Shown one piece after another: positions 27,687-36,821 of a DNA stretch of 64,000 bases (position 1 is its first letter; each line of letters starts with the position of its first letter). The position numbers and the translations under genes are program-made. The DNA is from Alcanivorax sp. DP30 (GTDB taxonomy: Bacteria > Pseudomonadota > Gammaproteobacteria > Pseudomonadales > Alcanivoracaceae), in assembly GCF_009882945.1 (NCBI RefSeq), contig NZ_WTUY01000005.1, positions 227,816 through 291,815 of the forward strand, written 5' to 3'. The notes beneath the pieces were generated by a model that had not been told where the DNA came from, ran no database searches, and was given only the letters and a program-made list of their open reading frames with translations.

Positions 27687-28898
27687 TTATCGTTGGCTGA
27701 TCTGGTCCGGGTTTTTCAGGCTGGGCAGCAGGCGCAGGTTGTAATTGACGGCACTGTCGCCGGGGTCAACGATTTCCAGAGAAACGTGCAGGGGGGTGTT
27801 GGTCGGCATGCTGTCCATGCCTTTGAGATCTCCCTGCAGGTACTCTTCAGGTTTGAAGCGGCGGCTGGCAACGGCTTTGCCGTCCAGAGCGCTAAAGCGC
27901 AGCTCCAGATCAGGAAATGGCTGGGGATAGCGGGCTTCATTGAACAGGATGGCGTCCACGATCAGGGCGTTGCTGTATTCCGGGTGGCTTCGCACCACCA
28001 GGTTGGCGCCGCGCAGCTTGCTGATGTCGCTGCGGCTGGGCAATTTGCAGCCCAGAGCCTCGCAAGCCTGCTGGTAGGCCGGACGCCACTGGGGGCTGCG
28101 GGCCAGATGATCGAAGTTGAACCAGGCATATTGCCCAACCAGAATGATGGCCGCGAAGGCGGAGAGCAGGGTCCACTTGACCAGTCCCTGCCAGTCATAG
28201 CTTGGCTTGAAAGCCAGGTCCCGTTCCCTGACCGGCTTCGAGGGGAAGGCCACGGGTTCGTCGTTGAGGTCATCGCCAAACAGGTCAAGCCCGCCAAACA
28301 GGGAATCGCTTTCGGGTTCGGGGGCCGGTTTGCTGGCTGTGCGCTGCGCAGGTGCGGGCGTTGCCGATTGTGATGAAGGTTGCTGTTCGTCCTGGGGTGC
28401 AAAGTTGGCTCGGGGCGGGGTTGCGGGTTCCTGTGTTTCGGGCTCGTCCTCATCCTCAAGTTCATTCAGCAAGGCTTCCGCCCAGGATTCATCGGCGCCT
28501 TCGTTATGGGTGGAGCGGCCTGCGCCAGCCATGTCGGAAAAGTCTTCACCCAGCCCCTCTTCGCTGCTCCCTTCTTCCAGATTCATGAAGGAATCGCTGA
28601 GCTCCATGCCTTCCATGCTCAGGTTGTCAGCATCCGGTTCCGGCTCTTCTTCAAGCCGGGGCTTGCTGTCCCTGGGAGTCGGGGGCGGGGTGGTGGCGTT
28701 AGTGTCCAGGGCGCCGGCCCAGCGGTCCGCAGAGGTGTTGGTGTCTGCGGCTGGCGGGTCTACCAGGTGATCCGTGGCCTGAAAGATCTGCAGGCAAGAG
28801 CCACAACGCACGGCGCCGTTGGCTTGCTTGAGATGTTCTTCAGTGATCTTGAACTGTGCTGCACAGTGGGGGCAGCGCGTCTTGAACTGGGTGGCCAT
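27687..28898 (-). CDS. MJ0042-type zinc-ribbon and DUF3426 domain protein
   Basis: 403 residues. The N-terminal zinc ribbon has two CxxC pairs (KTRCPHCAAQFKI and AVRCGSCLQIFQA), followed by a long acidic, Pro/Ser-rich disordered stretch (about 50-230), one membrane helix (WTLLSAFAAIILVGQYAWF) and a periplasmic DUF3426 domain. ATG 28898 immediately precedes the zinc ribbon. Found next to prmA in many gammaproteobacteria; function unknown. Related proteins have been suggested to sense or regulate at the membrane, which cannot be tested here. Confidence 0.85.
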   Translation of the reverse strand: MATQFKTRCPHCAAQFKITEEHLKQANGAVRCGSCLQIFQATDHLVDPPAADTNTSADRWAGALDTNATTPPPTPRDSKPRLEEEPEPDADNLSMEGMELSDSFMNLEEGSSEEGLGEDFSDMAGAGRSTHNEGADESWAEALLNELEDEDEPETQEPATPPRANFAPQDEQQPSSQSATPAPAQRTASKPAPEPESDSLFGGLDLFGDDLNDEPVAFPSKPVRERDLAFKPSYDWQGLVKWTLLSAFAAIILVGQYAWFNFDHLARSPQWRPAYQQACEALGCKLPSRSDISKLRGANLVVRSHPEYSNALIVDAILFNEARYPQPFPDLELRFSALDGKAVASRRFKPEEYLQGDLKGMDSMPTNTPLHVSLEIVDPGDSAVNYNLRLLPSLKNPDQISQR

Positions 28899-29043
28899 GA
28901 AGATCGCCTGGTTGTTATTGGTTAAACCCGCTACATGTGGTGTGCACCACGCTTCCCGCACCCCTTGACGCGATCAGGTATGTAGCTGACTGGTGTTCTT
29001 TTTACAGAAAAAACGGCTTTTGCCGCAAGGACCTGGGCCGCAT

Positions 29044-29925
29044 TTATCCATCCCGGCGTACGCCATCGATTCTTACCCAGTCTCCCTTCCGGGTGGTGGG
29101 GGTGAGGTCGAACCAGGGCTGGTAGGCTTCACGGACAGACTCGGCCTGCTCGGCCAGAATGCCGGAAAGTGCCAGGCGACTGCCCGGACGGCAGTAACTG
29201 GCCAGCAACCCGGACAGCTCTACCAGTGGGCCAGCCAGAATATTGGCTACCAGCACATCGCACTGAAAGGGTTGCGGCATGTCTTCGGGTAGATACAGGC
29301 TCAGGTGTTCAGCAACGCCGTTGTTGCCGGCATTGTCTTTGCTGGCAATCAGGGCCTGGGGGTCAATGTCGGTACCAATGGCCTTATCGGCACCCAGCAG
29401 CAGGGCGGCAATGGCCAGCACCCCGGAGCCGCAGCCGAAATCCAGTACGGTCTGGCCGCTCAGGTCGCTGCCATCCAGCCATTCCAGACAAAGGGCAGTG
29501 GTCTCATGGGTGCCAGTACCGAAGGCGAGGCCAGGATCAAGCTTGAGATTGATGCCCTGGGTGTCCGGGGCGTCGGTCCAGCTGGGCACGATCCATAATC
29601 GTTCGCCAAACTGCATCGGCGCGAAGTCGTCCATCCAGGCCCGTTCCCAGGCCTGATCTTCCAGCATTTCATGATGCATGGCGTCGGCGTTGAGTCCCTG
29701 CAGCTCCAGGGCCGCCTTGATCAGCGCCGGGTCGTGGTCAGCATCAAACAGGGCGGTGACCACGGTGTTTTGCCACAGCGGGCGCGTTCCTGGTGGTGGC
29801 TCGAAAACAGGCTGGTCAGCACCATCGGTAAGACTGACCGCGCAGGCACCCAGATTTTCCAGGGCTGCCTGAAAGGCATCCGCATGTTGTTCGGTGGTGG
29901 CAAGATGGAGTTGCAGCCAGGCCAT
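29044..29925 (-). CDS. prmA: Ribosomal protein L11 methyltransferase
   Basis: 293 residues. Trimethylates ribosomal protein L11 using AdoMet. N-terminal substrate domain starts [13 protein letters not shown]; the methyltransferase domain shows [20 protein letters not shown], motif [21 protein letters not shown] and [15 protein letters not shown] 29925 is preferred over a TTG five codons upstream. The AT-rich arm repeat at 29942 starts 17 bases before it, so the promoter or leader is made of repeat DNA. Confidence 0.95.
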   Translation of the reverse strand: MAWLQLHLATTEQHADAFQAALENLGACAVSLTDGADQPVFEPPPGTRPLWQNTVVTALFDADHDPALIKAALELQGLNADAMHHEMLEDQAWERAWMDDFAPMQFGERLWIVPSWTDAPDTQGINLKLDPGLAFGTGTHETTALCLEWLDGSDLSGQTVLDFGCGSGVLAIAALLLGADKAIGTDIDPQALIASKDNAGNNGVAEHLSLYLPEDMPQPFQCDVLVANILAGPLVELSGLLASYCRPGSRLALSGILAEQAESVREAYQPWFDLTPTTRKGDWVRIDGVRRDG

Positions 29926-29941
29926 TTTCACTTCGCTCAAG

Positions 29942-30192
29942 TTAATAATTAATAGTGAATAGTTAATAGCTGCGCGGGAGGGGCTTGATTAGCTCAAACT
30001 CCGAGCGCCGCGCACGCACTTTTGGTGCAATTTGGCAGGAATGATAACAGCTAAGACGTGCTGGATGGTTATGGGGGGCTTTTATTGGTGTTAAAAGCAC
30101 GAAGCCGCGCACAGAGTCTGTGTGCGGCTTCGGTGATGGGGGAATAGCAACCAGCAATAATCGCGAGCTATTAATTATTAACTATTAATTGC
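29942..30192. repeat. Nested palindrome upstream of prmA, A-rich arm variant
   Basis: Forward arm 29942-29976 (TTAATAATTAATAGTG, AATAGTTAATAGCTGCGCG) and inverted arm 30162-30192 (CGCGAGCTATTAATTATTAA, CTATTAATTGC) enclose a terminator at 30101. This variant has A where the 12760 type has G. Unlike the other loci, the flanking genes accC and prmA point the same way. Confidence 0.8.
30101..30131 (-). terminator. Terminator after accC
   Basis: GAAGCCGCGCACA / TGTGTGCGGCTTC stem with one mismatch and a 5-base loop; on the minus strand it is followed by GTGCTTTTAA. It closes the aroQ-accB-accC transcript. Confidence 0.75.
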
Positions 30193-30194
30193 TT

Positions 30195-31541
30195 CTAGTT
30201 CGACCCCAGCTTCTTCTCCAGATGGTGAATATCCACCCCGCCTTCCAGGAACGCCTTGTCCTTGAAGATTTTGCCGCGGTGCAGGTCCACATTGGTCTTG
30301 ATGCCTTCCACGACAATTTCGTCCAGGGCATTGCGCATGCGTGCCAGGGCAATGTCGCGTGTCTCTCCCCAGGTGATCAGCTTGCCGATCAGGGAGTCGT
30401 AGTAGGGAGGTACGGTGTAGCCACTGTAGATGTGGGAATCCACGCGGATGCCGTTGCCGCCGGGGGCGTGGAAGTAGGTGACTTTGCCCGGAGACGGGGT
30501 AAAGCGTACCGGATCTTCGGCATTCACCCGCACTTCAATGGCGTGGCCCTGGAACTTCACATCGGATTGCTGGATCTGGAGGCCTTCGCCACCGGCAATA
30601 CGCAGCTGCTCTTTGACGATATCCACCCCGGTGATCATCTCGGTAACCGGATGCTCAACCTGTACCCGGGTGTTCATCTCGATGAAGTAGAACCCTTCAT
30701 TTTCGTAGAGAAACTCGAAGGTGCCGGCGCCGCGGTAGTTGATCTCCTTACACGCATTGACGCAGCGCATGGCGACTTCGTCTTTCAGATGCTGGGGGAT
30801 CATCGGAGCAGGGGCTTCTTCCACGACTTTCTGGTGACGGCGTTGGAGGGAGCAGTCGCGGTCGCCCAGATGGATGGCGTGACCGGCGCCGTCGGCCAGC
30901 ACCTGCACTTCCACGTGACGCGGCTTTTGCAGGAACTTTTCCATGTACACAGTGGAATCGCCAAAGGCGTTCTTGGCTTCGGAGCGGGTCAGGGTGATGG
31001 CGTTGAGCAGGGTGCGCTCTTCTTCCACGACGCGCATGCCACGCCCGCCGCCGCCGGCGGCGGCCTTGATAATGACCGGATAGCCGATTTCACGGGCCAT
31101 CTTCAGGGCAGCTTCGTCATCATCACCCACCGGGCCGTTGGAGCCGGGCACGGTAGGAACGCCCGCCTTTTTCATGGCTTCAATGGCGGCAACCTTGTTG
31201 CCCATCAGGCGGATGGTTTCTGCCTTGGGGCCGATGAAGGTGAAGCCGGAACGCTCAACGCTCTCAGCAAAATCAGCGTTCTCGGCCAGGAAACCGTAAC
31301 CCGGATGGATGGCGTCTGCATCGGTGACTTCGGCAGCGCTGATGATCGCCGGGATGTTCAGGTAAGAGTCCACTGAGGGGGCGGGGCCGATACATACGGC
31401 TTCGTCAGCCAGACGAACGTGCATCAGGTCCCGGTCAGCCTTGGAGTAGACGGCTACCGTTCGGATGCCCAGTTCCTTGCAGGCGCGCAGGATACGCAGG
31501 GCAATTTCGCCACGGTTGGCAATGACAACCTTTTCCAGCAT
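30195..31541 (-). CDS. accC: Acetyl-CoA carboxylase biotin carboxylase subunit
   Basis: 448 residues. ATP-grasp enzyme that carboxylates biotin on AccB with bicarbonate. N terminus [20 protein letters not shown], glycine-rich ATP loop [48 protein letters not shown] and [16 protein letters not shown] are all intact. It follows accB by 14 bases, the usual accBC pair, here preceded by aroQ. Confidence 0.97.
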   Translation of the reverse strand: MLEKVVIANRGEIALRILRACKELGIRTVAVYSKADRDLMHVRLADEAVCIGPAPSVDSYLNIPAIISAAEVTDADAIHPGYGFLAENADFAESVERSGFTFIGPKAETIRLMGNKVAAIEAMKKAGVPTVPGSNGPVGDDDEAALKMAREIGYPVIIKAAAGGGGRGMRVVEEERTLLNAITLTRSEAKNAFGDSTVYMEKFLQKPRHVEVQVLADGAGHAIHLGDRDCSLQRRHQKVVEEAPAPMIPQHLKDEVAMRCVNACKEINYRGAGTFEFLYENEGFYFIEMNTRVQVEHPVTEMITGVDIVKEQLRIAGGEGLQIQQSDVKFQGHAIEVRVNAEDPVRFTPSPGKVTYFHAPGGNGIRVDSHIYSGYTVPPYYDSLIGKLITWGETRDIALARMRNALDEIVVEGIKTNVDLHRGKIFKDKAFLEGGVDIHHLEKKLGSN

Positions 31542-31555
31542 GAGAGGTGCCTCCC

Positions 31556-32008
31556 TTAAACGATGGAGAAGAGAGGCTGATCAAACTCAACCGGTTCGCC
31601 GTCTTCAACGAGGATGGCATCAATGGTGCCGGACTTGTCCGCTTCAATCTGGTTCATCATCTTCATGGCTTCAACGATGCACAGGACATCGCCGGCCTGA
31701 ACCTTCTTGCCCACTTCGGCAAACATCGGGGCACCCGGTGCCGGGGAGCGATAGAAGGTGCCTACCATGGGAGAGCGAACCATGTGACCGCTGGGGGCTT
31801 CGGCGGCAGCAGGGGCTGCGGGTTCGGCGGGCGCGGCCGGTGCAGGTGCCGGTGCTGCCTGCGGCGCAGCAACATACTGGGTCGGGGCGGCTGCCTGGCG
31901 GCTGCCACGACTGATGCGTACAGATTCTTCGCCTTCGCAGATTTCCAGCTCTTCAATGCCGGACTCTTCCAGCAGCTCAATCAGTTTCTTGATCTTGCGA
32001 ATATCCAT
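31556..32008 (-). CDS. accB: Acetyl-CoA carboxylase biotin carboxyl carrier protein
   Basis: 150 residues. The C-terminal biotinyl domain has the biotinylated lysine in [18 protein letters not shown]; the thumb region is also present. An Ala/Pro-rich linker (about 40-75) joins it to the N-terminal [20 protein letters not shown], the standard AccB start. Located 5 bases after aroQ, as in E. coli and Pseudomonas regions of this kind. Confidence 0.96.
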   Translation of the reverse strand: MDIRKIKKLIELLEESGIEELEICEGEESVRISRGSRQAAAPTQYVAAPQAAPAPAPAAPAEPAAPAAAEAPSGHMVRSPMVGTFYRSPAPGAPMFAEVGKKVQAGDVLCIVEAMKMMNQIEADKSGTIDAILVEDGEPVEFDQPLFSIV

Positions 32009-32013
32009 GTCTG

Positions 32014-32469
32014 TTAACCATCCAGTTGTTCGGGGGGCAGTTGTTCAAGCGCAGCGGTCAATGCCAGTCGGTAGCCAATGGCGCCGAGGCCGCAGATCAC
32101 GCCGCTCGCGATATCGGAAAAATAGGAGTGGTGGCGAAACGTTTCCCTGGCGTGCACGTTGGACAGGTGCACTTCGATAAAGGGAATCGCCACGGCCAGC
32201 AGGGCATCACGCAGGGCCACGCTCGTGTGGGTGAATGCTGCCGGGTTGATCACAATAAAGTCGATGCCTTCGGTGCGGGCATCGTGGATCCGCTCAATCA
32301 GCTCGTACTCCGCGTTGCTTTGCAGGTGTTGCAGGTGGTGGCCGGCCTGGCTGGCCTGATCCTGCAGTTGCTGATTAATGTCGGCCAGGGTGGTGTGCCC
32401 ATACTTCTCCGGCTCGCGGGTGCCGAGCAGGTTCAGATTGGGGCCATGTAAGACCAGTATAGAGGCCAA
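32014..32469 (-). CDS. aroQ: Type II 3-dehydroquinate dehydratase
   Basis: 151 residues. Dodecameric dehydroquinase of the shikimate pathway. Shows [18 protein letters not shown] with the catalytic Tyr, [33 protein letters not shown] and [20 protein letters not shown]. First gene of aroQ-accB-accC. The 366-bp region upstream separates it from dsbD. Confidence 0.96.
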   Translation of the reverse strand: MASILVLHGPNLNLLGTREPEKYGHTTLADINQQLQDQASQAGHHLQHLQSNAEYELIERIHDARTEGIDFIVINPAAFTHTSVALRDALLAVAIPFIEVHLSNVHARETFRHHSYFSDIASGVICGLGAIGYRLALTAALEQLPPEQLDG

Positions 32470-32835
32470 AACGGGTCTCCCTGGGGAAAATTGTCGTTAT
32501 TTGTCGTGAACGTGCAAGAAAAACACGGTTATGCCGATGCTTTCTCGCACTCATGCAATACTAGGGGGAAAAGATGACAGAGAAAAGGGCTTTACAACAT
32601 TCGTTACAAGTTGCCGGAAGATGCCGGTCAATCGGTACTGTTTCACGTTTTTTGTTTAGGGCGCAAGCTTCAAGCTGCAAGGCGCGGGATGGGGTGGTGT
32701 GGGCTGGCAGGCTGTGCCCGCGGAAGTAGAGTTGAAAGTTCAACGTTTAAAGTTGAAAGGGAAAAGCAGCGGCATCGTGTCGGGTTGGCCTTTCGCAACT
32801 CGTAACTCGAAACTCGCTGCTGTCTTTCCAGGGGC
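32470..32835. other. Gap between dsbD and aroQ with dispersed repeats
   Basis: 366 bases without a gene. 32666-32690 carries the AAGCTTCAAGCTGCAAGGCG word of the AGCTTGAAGC family with GTGCCCGCG at 32714-32722. 32740-32762 has GTTGAAAGTTCAACGTTTAA in mirrored words. 32793-32820 holds GCAACTCGTAACTCGAAACT, the GAGTTTCGAG family. The aroQ promoter should be in 32470-32600, but I cannot place it with confidence. Confidence 0.5.
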
Positions 32836-34695
32836 TTACAGGTGCGGCGCGACCTTGGCGTTGAGATGCTGGATGAAGCGGTCCGGGCCCATTTCACCCA
32901 GTACCCGGGCGTTGGGGACTTCATTACTGGTCGTGTCGAAGAAAACCAGTGCCGGCAGGCCGAGGATGTTGTAGTGCTCCATGATGGCCTGGCTGTCGGC
33001 GTTGATCTCGGTGATGTCCACCCGATAGAGGTCGAAGCCGGTCATTTCCGTCAGTACAGCCTCGTTGCTCAGCGTTTCTTCTTCCAGCACCCTGCAGGCC
33101 ACACACCATTCAGCAAAGAAATCCACCAGCACTGGTTTGTCGGCCCGGCGGGAGGCAGCGAGAGCCTGCTCCAGGGAGGCCTTGCCAATGAGGGTCTGCC
33201 AGGGACCATGATCTTGAGGCGCCGTGTTGTTGGTCTGGTTAACCACCTGCGGTTGCTGGGTCAGCGGCTGGAGCGGCTGTAGTGGATCGCTGCCGCCGCT
33301 CAGGGCGCCGACAATCATGACCGAACCGTAGAGCGCCAGCACCAGCGCCAGACCACGTTTGAGGCGGGCGAGTCCTTCGCCGGCCGCTTCCAGCGCGCCC
33401 AGCTGAACGCCATAGACGGCAAACAGCAAGCCATAGAGTCCCAGAGCGATGGTGTCGTCAATGATGCGACTCAGCAGCCAGATAGCCACGCCAAGCATGA
33501 CTACGCCGAAGAACCTTTTAATCTCCTCCATCCACATACCGGCTCGGGGCAGCAGACTGCCGCCACCAGTGCCGACGATGATCAGCGGAATACCCATGCC
33601 AATGGACAGGGCAAACAGTGAGGCGGCACCGGTGGCGGCGTCCCCGCTGGCGGCCACATAGATCAAGGCGCCGGCAAGAATCGGGGTAACGCAGGGCGAT
33701 ACCACCAGTGCAGAGATGGCACCCATGATCGCGGCACCAATCAGGCTGCCACGTTTTTCCTCGCCGGGTTGATGCAGTTTGTCGCGCAGGAAATGAGGCA
33801 GCTGAAGTTCGTACAGGCCGAACATGGACAGCGCCAGCACGACAAAAATGACCGCTGAGGTAATGATGGCGGCGGGTTGCTGAAGCAGAAACTGCAGATT
33901 GAGTCCGGCGCCGAACAGGGCGACCAGCAAGCCGGCCAGGGTGTAGGGCACAGCCATGCCCAGCACATAGGCGCTGCTGAGTACAAAGCCACGGCTGGCG
34001 CTGGGGTTTTCCTCACCGGCAATGATGCCGGACAGGATCGGCACCATGGGAAACACGCAGGGGGTAAAGGCCAGCAACAGGCCGCCAACGAAGAAAAGTC
34101 CGATGATCAGGCCGATGGACTGATTTTCCATCCACTGGTTGAAGGCGTTGGCGTCTTCGGATTGCAGGGTGTCGAGAAATCCATTGCCGTTACTGACGGG
34201 GCTGGCCGCGCTCGCGGCTGGCGACTTTTTTGTCGGCTGTGGACTGCTGAATTCAAAGGTCTTTTTGGTGGGCGGGTAACAGAGGGTGTCTTCAATGCAG
34301 CCCTGGTAGCGTACTTCCAGGACGGTATCCACCAACGGCACGCTTTTGACCGGTAGTGTCACTCCCACACGATGAAAGTAGACGATCACGTCGCCGAAGA
34401 TCTCGTCGGTCTTGGCCTTGCCTTCCGGCAGGGTAAGGTCTTTGAAGTCGTCCAGTACGTTGCCGTTGGTGTCCTTCAGGGTAAAGCCAAAGCGGTGCTG
34501 ATAAAGGTAAACGTCATCAATTAGCTCAAAATCCAGCAGCAGCTGCTGGTTGTCCCAATCGGCGTCGGTCACCAGCTGGATAGCTTCATCCACGGTAGGC
34601 AGCGGTTCCTCGCCAAAAAAATCCTGTGCCATGGTTGCGGACCATGCCAGCAGTAGTGCTAGTGCGAGCCCCAGTCGTTGCCAGGTTGTATGCAT
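32836..34695 (-). CDS. dsbD: Thiol:disulfide interchange protein DsbD
   Basis: 619 residues. Signal peptide, N-terminal periplasmic domain with the redox pair in YQGCIEDTLCYPP, eight-helix membrane domain with Cys in FTPCVFPMVPI and VVSPCVTPILAG, and C-terminal thioredoxin domain with FAEWCVACRVLEEE. It carries electrons from cytosolic thioredoxin to periplasmic partners. ATG 34695 has GGAGAAGG in front and starts the signal peptide. Divergent from a TlpA-like gene, a plausible electron acceptor. Confidence 0.94.
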   Translation of the reverse strand: MHTTWQRLGLALALLLAWSATMAQDFFGEEPLPTVDEAIQLVTDADWDNQQLLLDFELIDDVYLYQHRFGFTLKDTNGNVLDDFKDLTLPEGKAKTDEIFGDVIVYFHRVGVTLPVKSVPLVDTVLEVRYQGCIEDTLCYPPTKKTFEFSSPQPTKKSPAASAASPVSNGNGFLDTLQSEDANAFNQWMENQSIGLIIGLFFVGGLLLAFTPCVFPMVPILSGIIAGEENPSASRGFVLSSAYVLGMAVPYTLAGLLVALFGAGLNLQFLLQQPAAIITSAVIFVVLALSMFGLYELQLPHFLRDKLHQPGEEKRGSLIGAAIMGAISALVVSPCVTPILAGALIYVAASGDAATGAASLFALSIGMGIPLIIVGTGGGSLLPRAGMWMEEIKRFFGVVMLGVAIWLLSRIIDDTIALGLYGLLFAVYGVQLGALEAAGEGLARLKRGLALVLALYGSVMIVGALSGGSDPLQPLQPLTQQPQVVNQTNNTAPQDHGPWQTLIGKASLEQALAASRRADKPVLVDFFAEWCVACRVLEEETLSNEAVLTEMTGFDLYRVDITEINADSQAIMEHYNILGLPALVFFDTTSNEVPNARVLGEMGPDRFIQHLNAKVAPHL

Positions 34696-34787
34696 TACCT
34701 TCTCCTCAGTCCCCGAACGCATCAAAAAGCGGCACCGCTTTGATGCCTGTATGGCGGATAAGTTTCAGGGCCGATTATTAACTGTGC

Positions 34788-34804
34788 CTTAAGGTTGCTT
34801 TAAG
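34788..34804 (+). promoter_or_regulatory. CTTAAG-N5-TTTAAG direct-repeat box, QseB/PmrA type
   Basis: The two six-base half sites at 34788-34793 and 34799-34804 have the spacing of the PmrA/QseB box (CTTAAG-N5-CTTAAG). They also lie within the dyad TGCCTTAA-N7-TTAAGGCA (34785-34807). It is 43 bases before the TlpA-like start codon, in the gap shared with dsbD. The operon encodes an OmpR-type regulator of this class at 37723. Confidence 0.55.
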
Positions 34805-34846
34805 GCATCCGTAGGAAGCTGTGTTCTCTATTACAAGGAGAACCTC

Positions 34847-35293
34847 ATGCGCTTTCTTCGGGTGCTTGTCCTGCTGGCCATCCCCTGGCTGGCCCACGCT
34901 GAGCCGCTACCATTTTCCCAAGAGGCGGTGGCAGAAGCAAAAGTGATTTATGTGGACTTTTGGGCCAGCTGGTGCGGCCCTTGTCGTCGTTCCTTTCCCT
35001 GGCTGAATCATATGCAAGCCAAATACGGGGACAAAGGCTTCACCGTTATTGGTGTCAACGTGGACCCAGACCGTGAAGACGCCCAGATGTTCCTGGACAG
35101 GTACCCCGCTACCTTCCCCCTGGTATATGACCCGGAAGGGGAGCTGGCTAACCGTTATGCCCTTCAGGGTATGCCCAGTTCGATTCTATTGGGGGCCGAT
35201 GGGGAGGAATTGTCACGGCATATCGGCTTTTCCGAGAAGCACAGGGATGACTACGAGCAGGAAATTGTTCGATTACTGGAGGCGAAACAATGA
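34847..35293 (+). CDS. TlpA-like periplasmic thioredoxin
   Basis: 148 residues. Signal peptide (about 1-18, cleavage near AHA-EP), then a thioredoxin fold with DFWASWCGPCRRSFPW (Cys43, Cys46), GVNVDPDREDAQMFLD and the cis-Pro loop QGMPSSILLG. The CGPC motif and TlpA-style insert indicate a reductant for specific partners rather than a Dsb oxidase. A strong AAGGAGA site precedes ATG 34847. First gene of the DUF4266-DUF3570-ApbE operon, divergent from dsbD, its likely electron donor. Confidence 0.88.
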   Translation: MRFLRVLVLLAIPWLAHAEPLPFSQEAVAEAKVIYVDFWASWCGPCRRSFPWLNHMQAKYGDKGFTVIGVNVDPDREDAQMFLDRYPATFPLVYDPEGELANRYALQGMPSSILLGADGEELSRHIGFSEKHRDDYEQEIVRLLEAKQ

Positions 35294-35517
35294 AAAGTCT
35301 AATCAGTCTTTTGGGCGTGATGACAGTCTTGGGCGCCCTTGCCGGCTGCCAGAATCTGGGGGTACAGCCCTGGGAGCGCGATTTGCTGGCCAAACCGGTG
35401 ATGACACCGGGGGCGGCAGACGGGCTCGACGATGCGCTGGATGACCATATCTATTTCAGCAAGGAAGCGTCCAGTGGCGGGCGCGGTTTTGGCGGCGGCG
35501 GCTGCGGCTGCAACTGA
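35290..35517 (+). CDS. DUF4266 small lipoprotein with C-terminal Cys-x-Cys
   Basis: 75 residues. Lipobox LGALAGC with Cys20, so a 56-residue mature lipoprotein. It contains PWERDLLAKP and DDALDDHIYFSKEASSGG, both typical of DUF4266, and ends GRGFGGGGCGCN. The two cysteines at 72 and 74 next to a glycine run could bind metal or act as a dithiol. Start overlaps the TlpA stop (ATGA), and the DUF3570 gene follows after 10 bases. Function unknown. Confidence 0.85.
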   Translation: MKSLISLLGVMTVLGALAGCQNLGVQPWERDLLAKPVMTPGAADGLDDALDDHIYFSKEASSGGRGFGGGGCGCN

Positions 35518-35527
35518 GGGACGAACC

Positions 35528-36796
35528 ATGAAAAAAATGTTAGACGGAAAGAAGATTGGTGCGGGCCTGGCAGCGGCAACGTGTTCCCTGCTGGGGCAAC
35601 CAGCCATGGCTCAGGATAGCACCGATGCGTGGCAATTTGATTCTGCCGTGCTGTATTACAGTGAGCAGGACAGGGTGACGGCAGTGGAGCCCGTGGTTCG
35701 TGCCAAAAAGCAGTTCCAGGACGAGAGTGAACTGGAAATGAAATTGACCCTGGATACACTTACCGGGGCCTCTCATAACGGCGCCATCACTTCTGACAAA
35801 CCGCAGACCTTTACTTCTCCTTCCGGGAACAGTTCCTATCAAGTGACCAATGAGGTTCCCCTGGATGATGCCTTCAAGGACACCCGGGTAGCCGCCAACA
35901 TGCAATATACCCGTCCGTTCACCCGCAACCTGCGCTGGACCGGCGGTCTCAACTTTTCCAATGAGTATGACTTTACCTCCCTGGGGCTGAATGCCGGTCT
36001 GTTGTGGGACCTGAACAACAAGAACACCACGCTGACGTTTGGGGTGGCCCATGAGGCGGACACCATTGACCCGGTGGGTGGTTCGCCGGTCGGGCTGACG
36101 TTCCAGAGTGACGAGGACAAGACCGATGGCAGTGAAGACAAGTCGATCAATGACTTTCTGATCGGCATGACGCAGGTGATCAACCGCCGCTGGATCATGC
36201 AGTTGAACTACAACCTGTCCGTATCAGATGGGTATCACACCGACCCGTACAAGATTGTCACGGTGGTGGATGCCAACGGCGATCCGCTGGAAGCGGAAAG
36301 TTTCGGCGCCAACGATATTGGTGCCGGCGACGCACAGGTTTTCGAGTTGCGACCGGATTCGCGGACCAAGAATGCCTTGTACTGGGAGAACCGTTATCAC
36401 TTCAACCGGGATGTGCTGGCGGTGGGCTATCGCTTCATGTCCGATGACTGGGGTATCACGTCCCATACCCTGGATGTGAAGTACCGTTTCCAGTTCGATA
36501 ACGGCTGGTACCTGCAGCCCCATGTGCGCTGGTACGATCAGAGCGAGGCAGACTTCTATAAGGAATCCATTACGGCTTCCGAGCTGACATCACTGCAGAA
36601 CAGCCAGGGCGAAGTTTCGGCGGATTACCGTTTGGGTAACCTCACGGATACCACCTATGGGTTCAAGGTCGGCAAGGAGTGGGCCAACAACCAGCAGCTG
36701 AGCCTGCGGGTGGAGAGCTTCACCCAGAGTGGCGACAGCGATGCCTCGGAACTGGATGCACTCATCACTCAGGTCGGGTATACCTTCTACTGGTAA
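35528..36796 (+). CDS. DUF3570 outer-membrane beta-barrel protein with candidate flavinylation motif
   Basis: 422 residues. Signal peptide (cleavage near AMA-QD), then alternating polar/nonpolar strands throughout and a final aromatic residue (VGYTFYW), the mark of an outer-membrane barrel. Residues 76-82 read DTLTGAS, a match to the ApbE flavinylation consensus D-x-x-(S/T)-G-A-(S/T), which would place FMN on Ser82 near the N terminus. A GAGGG site precedes ATG 35528. Lies between the DUF4266 lipoprotein and apbE. The motif match and context are seen; covalent flavin is inferred. Confidence 0.85.
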   Translation: MKKMLDGKKIGAGLAAATCSLLGQPAMAQDSTDAWQFDSAVLYYSEQDRVTAVEPVVRAKKQFQDESELEMKLTLDTLTGASHNGAITSDKPQTFTSPSGNSSYQVTNEVPLDDAFKDTRVAANMQYTRPFTRNLRWTGGLNFSNEYDFTSLGLNAGLLWDLNNKNTTLTFGVAHEADTIDPVGGSPVGLTFQSDEDKTDGSEDKSINDFLIGMTQVINRRWIMQLNYNLSVSDGYHTDPYKIVTVVDANGDPLEAESFGANDIGAGDAQVFELRPDSRTKNALYWENRYHFNRDVLAVGYRFMSDDWGITSHTLDVKYRFQFDNGWYLQPHVRWYDQSEADFYKESITASELTSLQNSQGEVSADYRLGNLTDTTYGFKVGKEWANNQQLSLRVESFTQSGDSDASELDALITQVGYTFYW

Positions 36797-36821
36797 CCGA
36801 TTTGACGATGGTGGAGCCCGG

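Noticed and set aside
30195-31376. Long + strand frame opposite accC
   Set aside because: Shadow of accC; sequence is His/Gly-rich with no domain.
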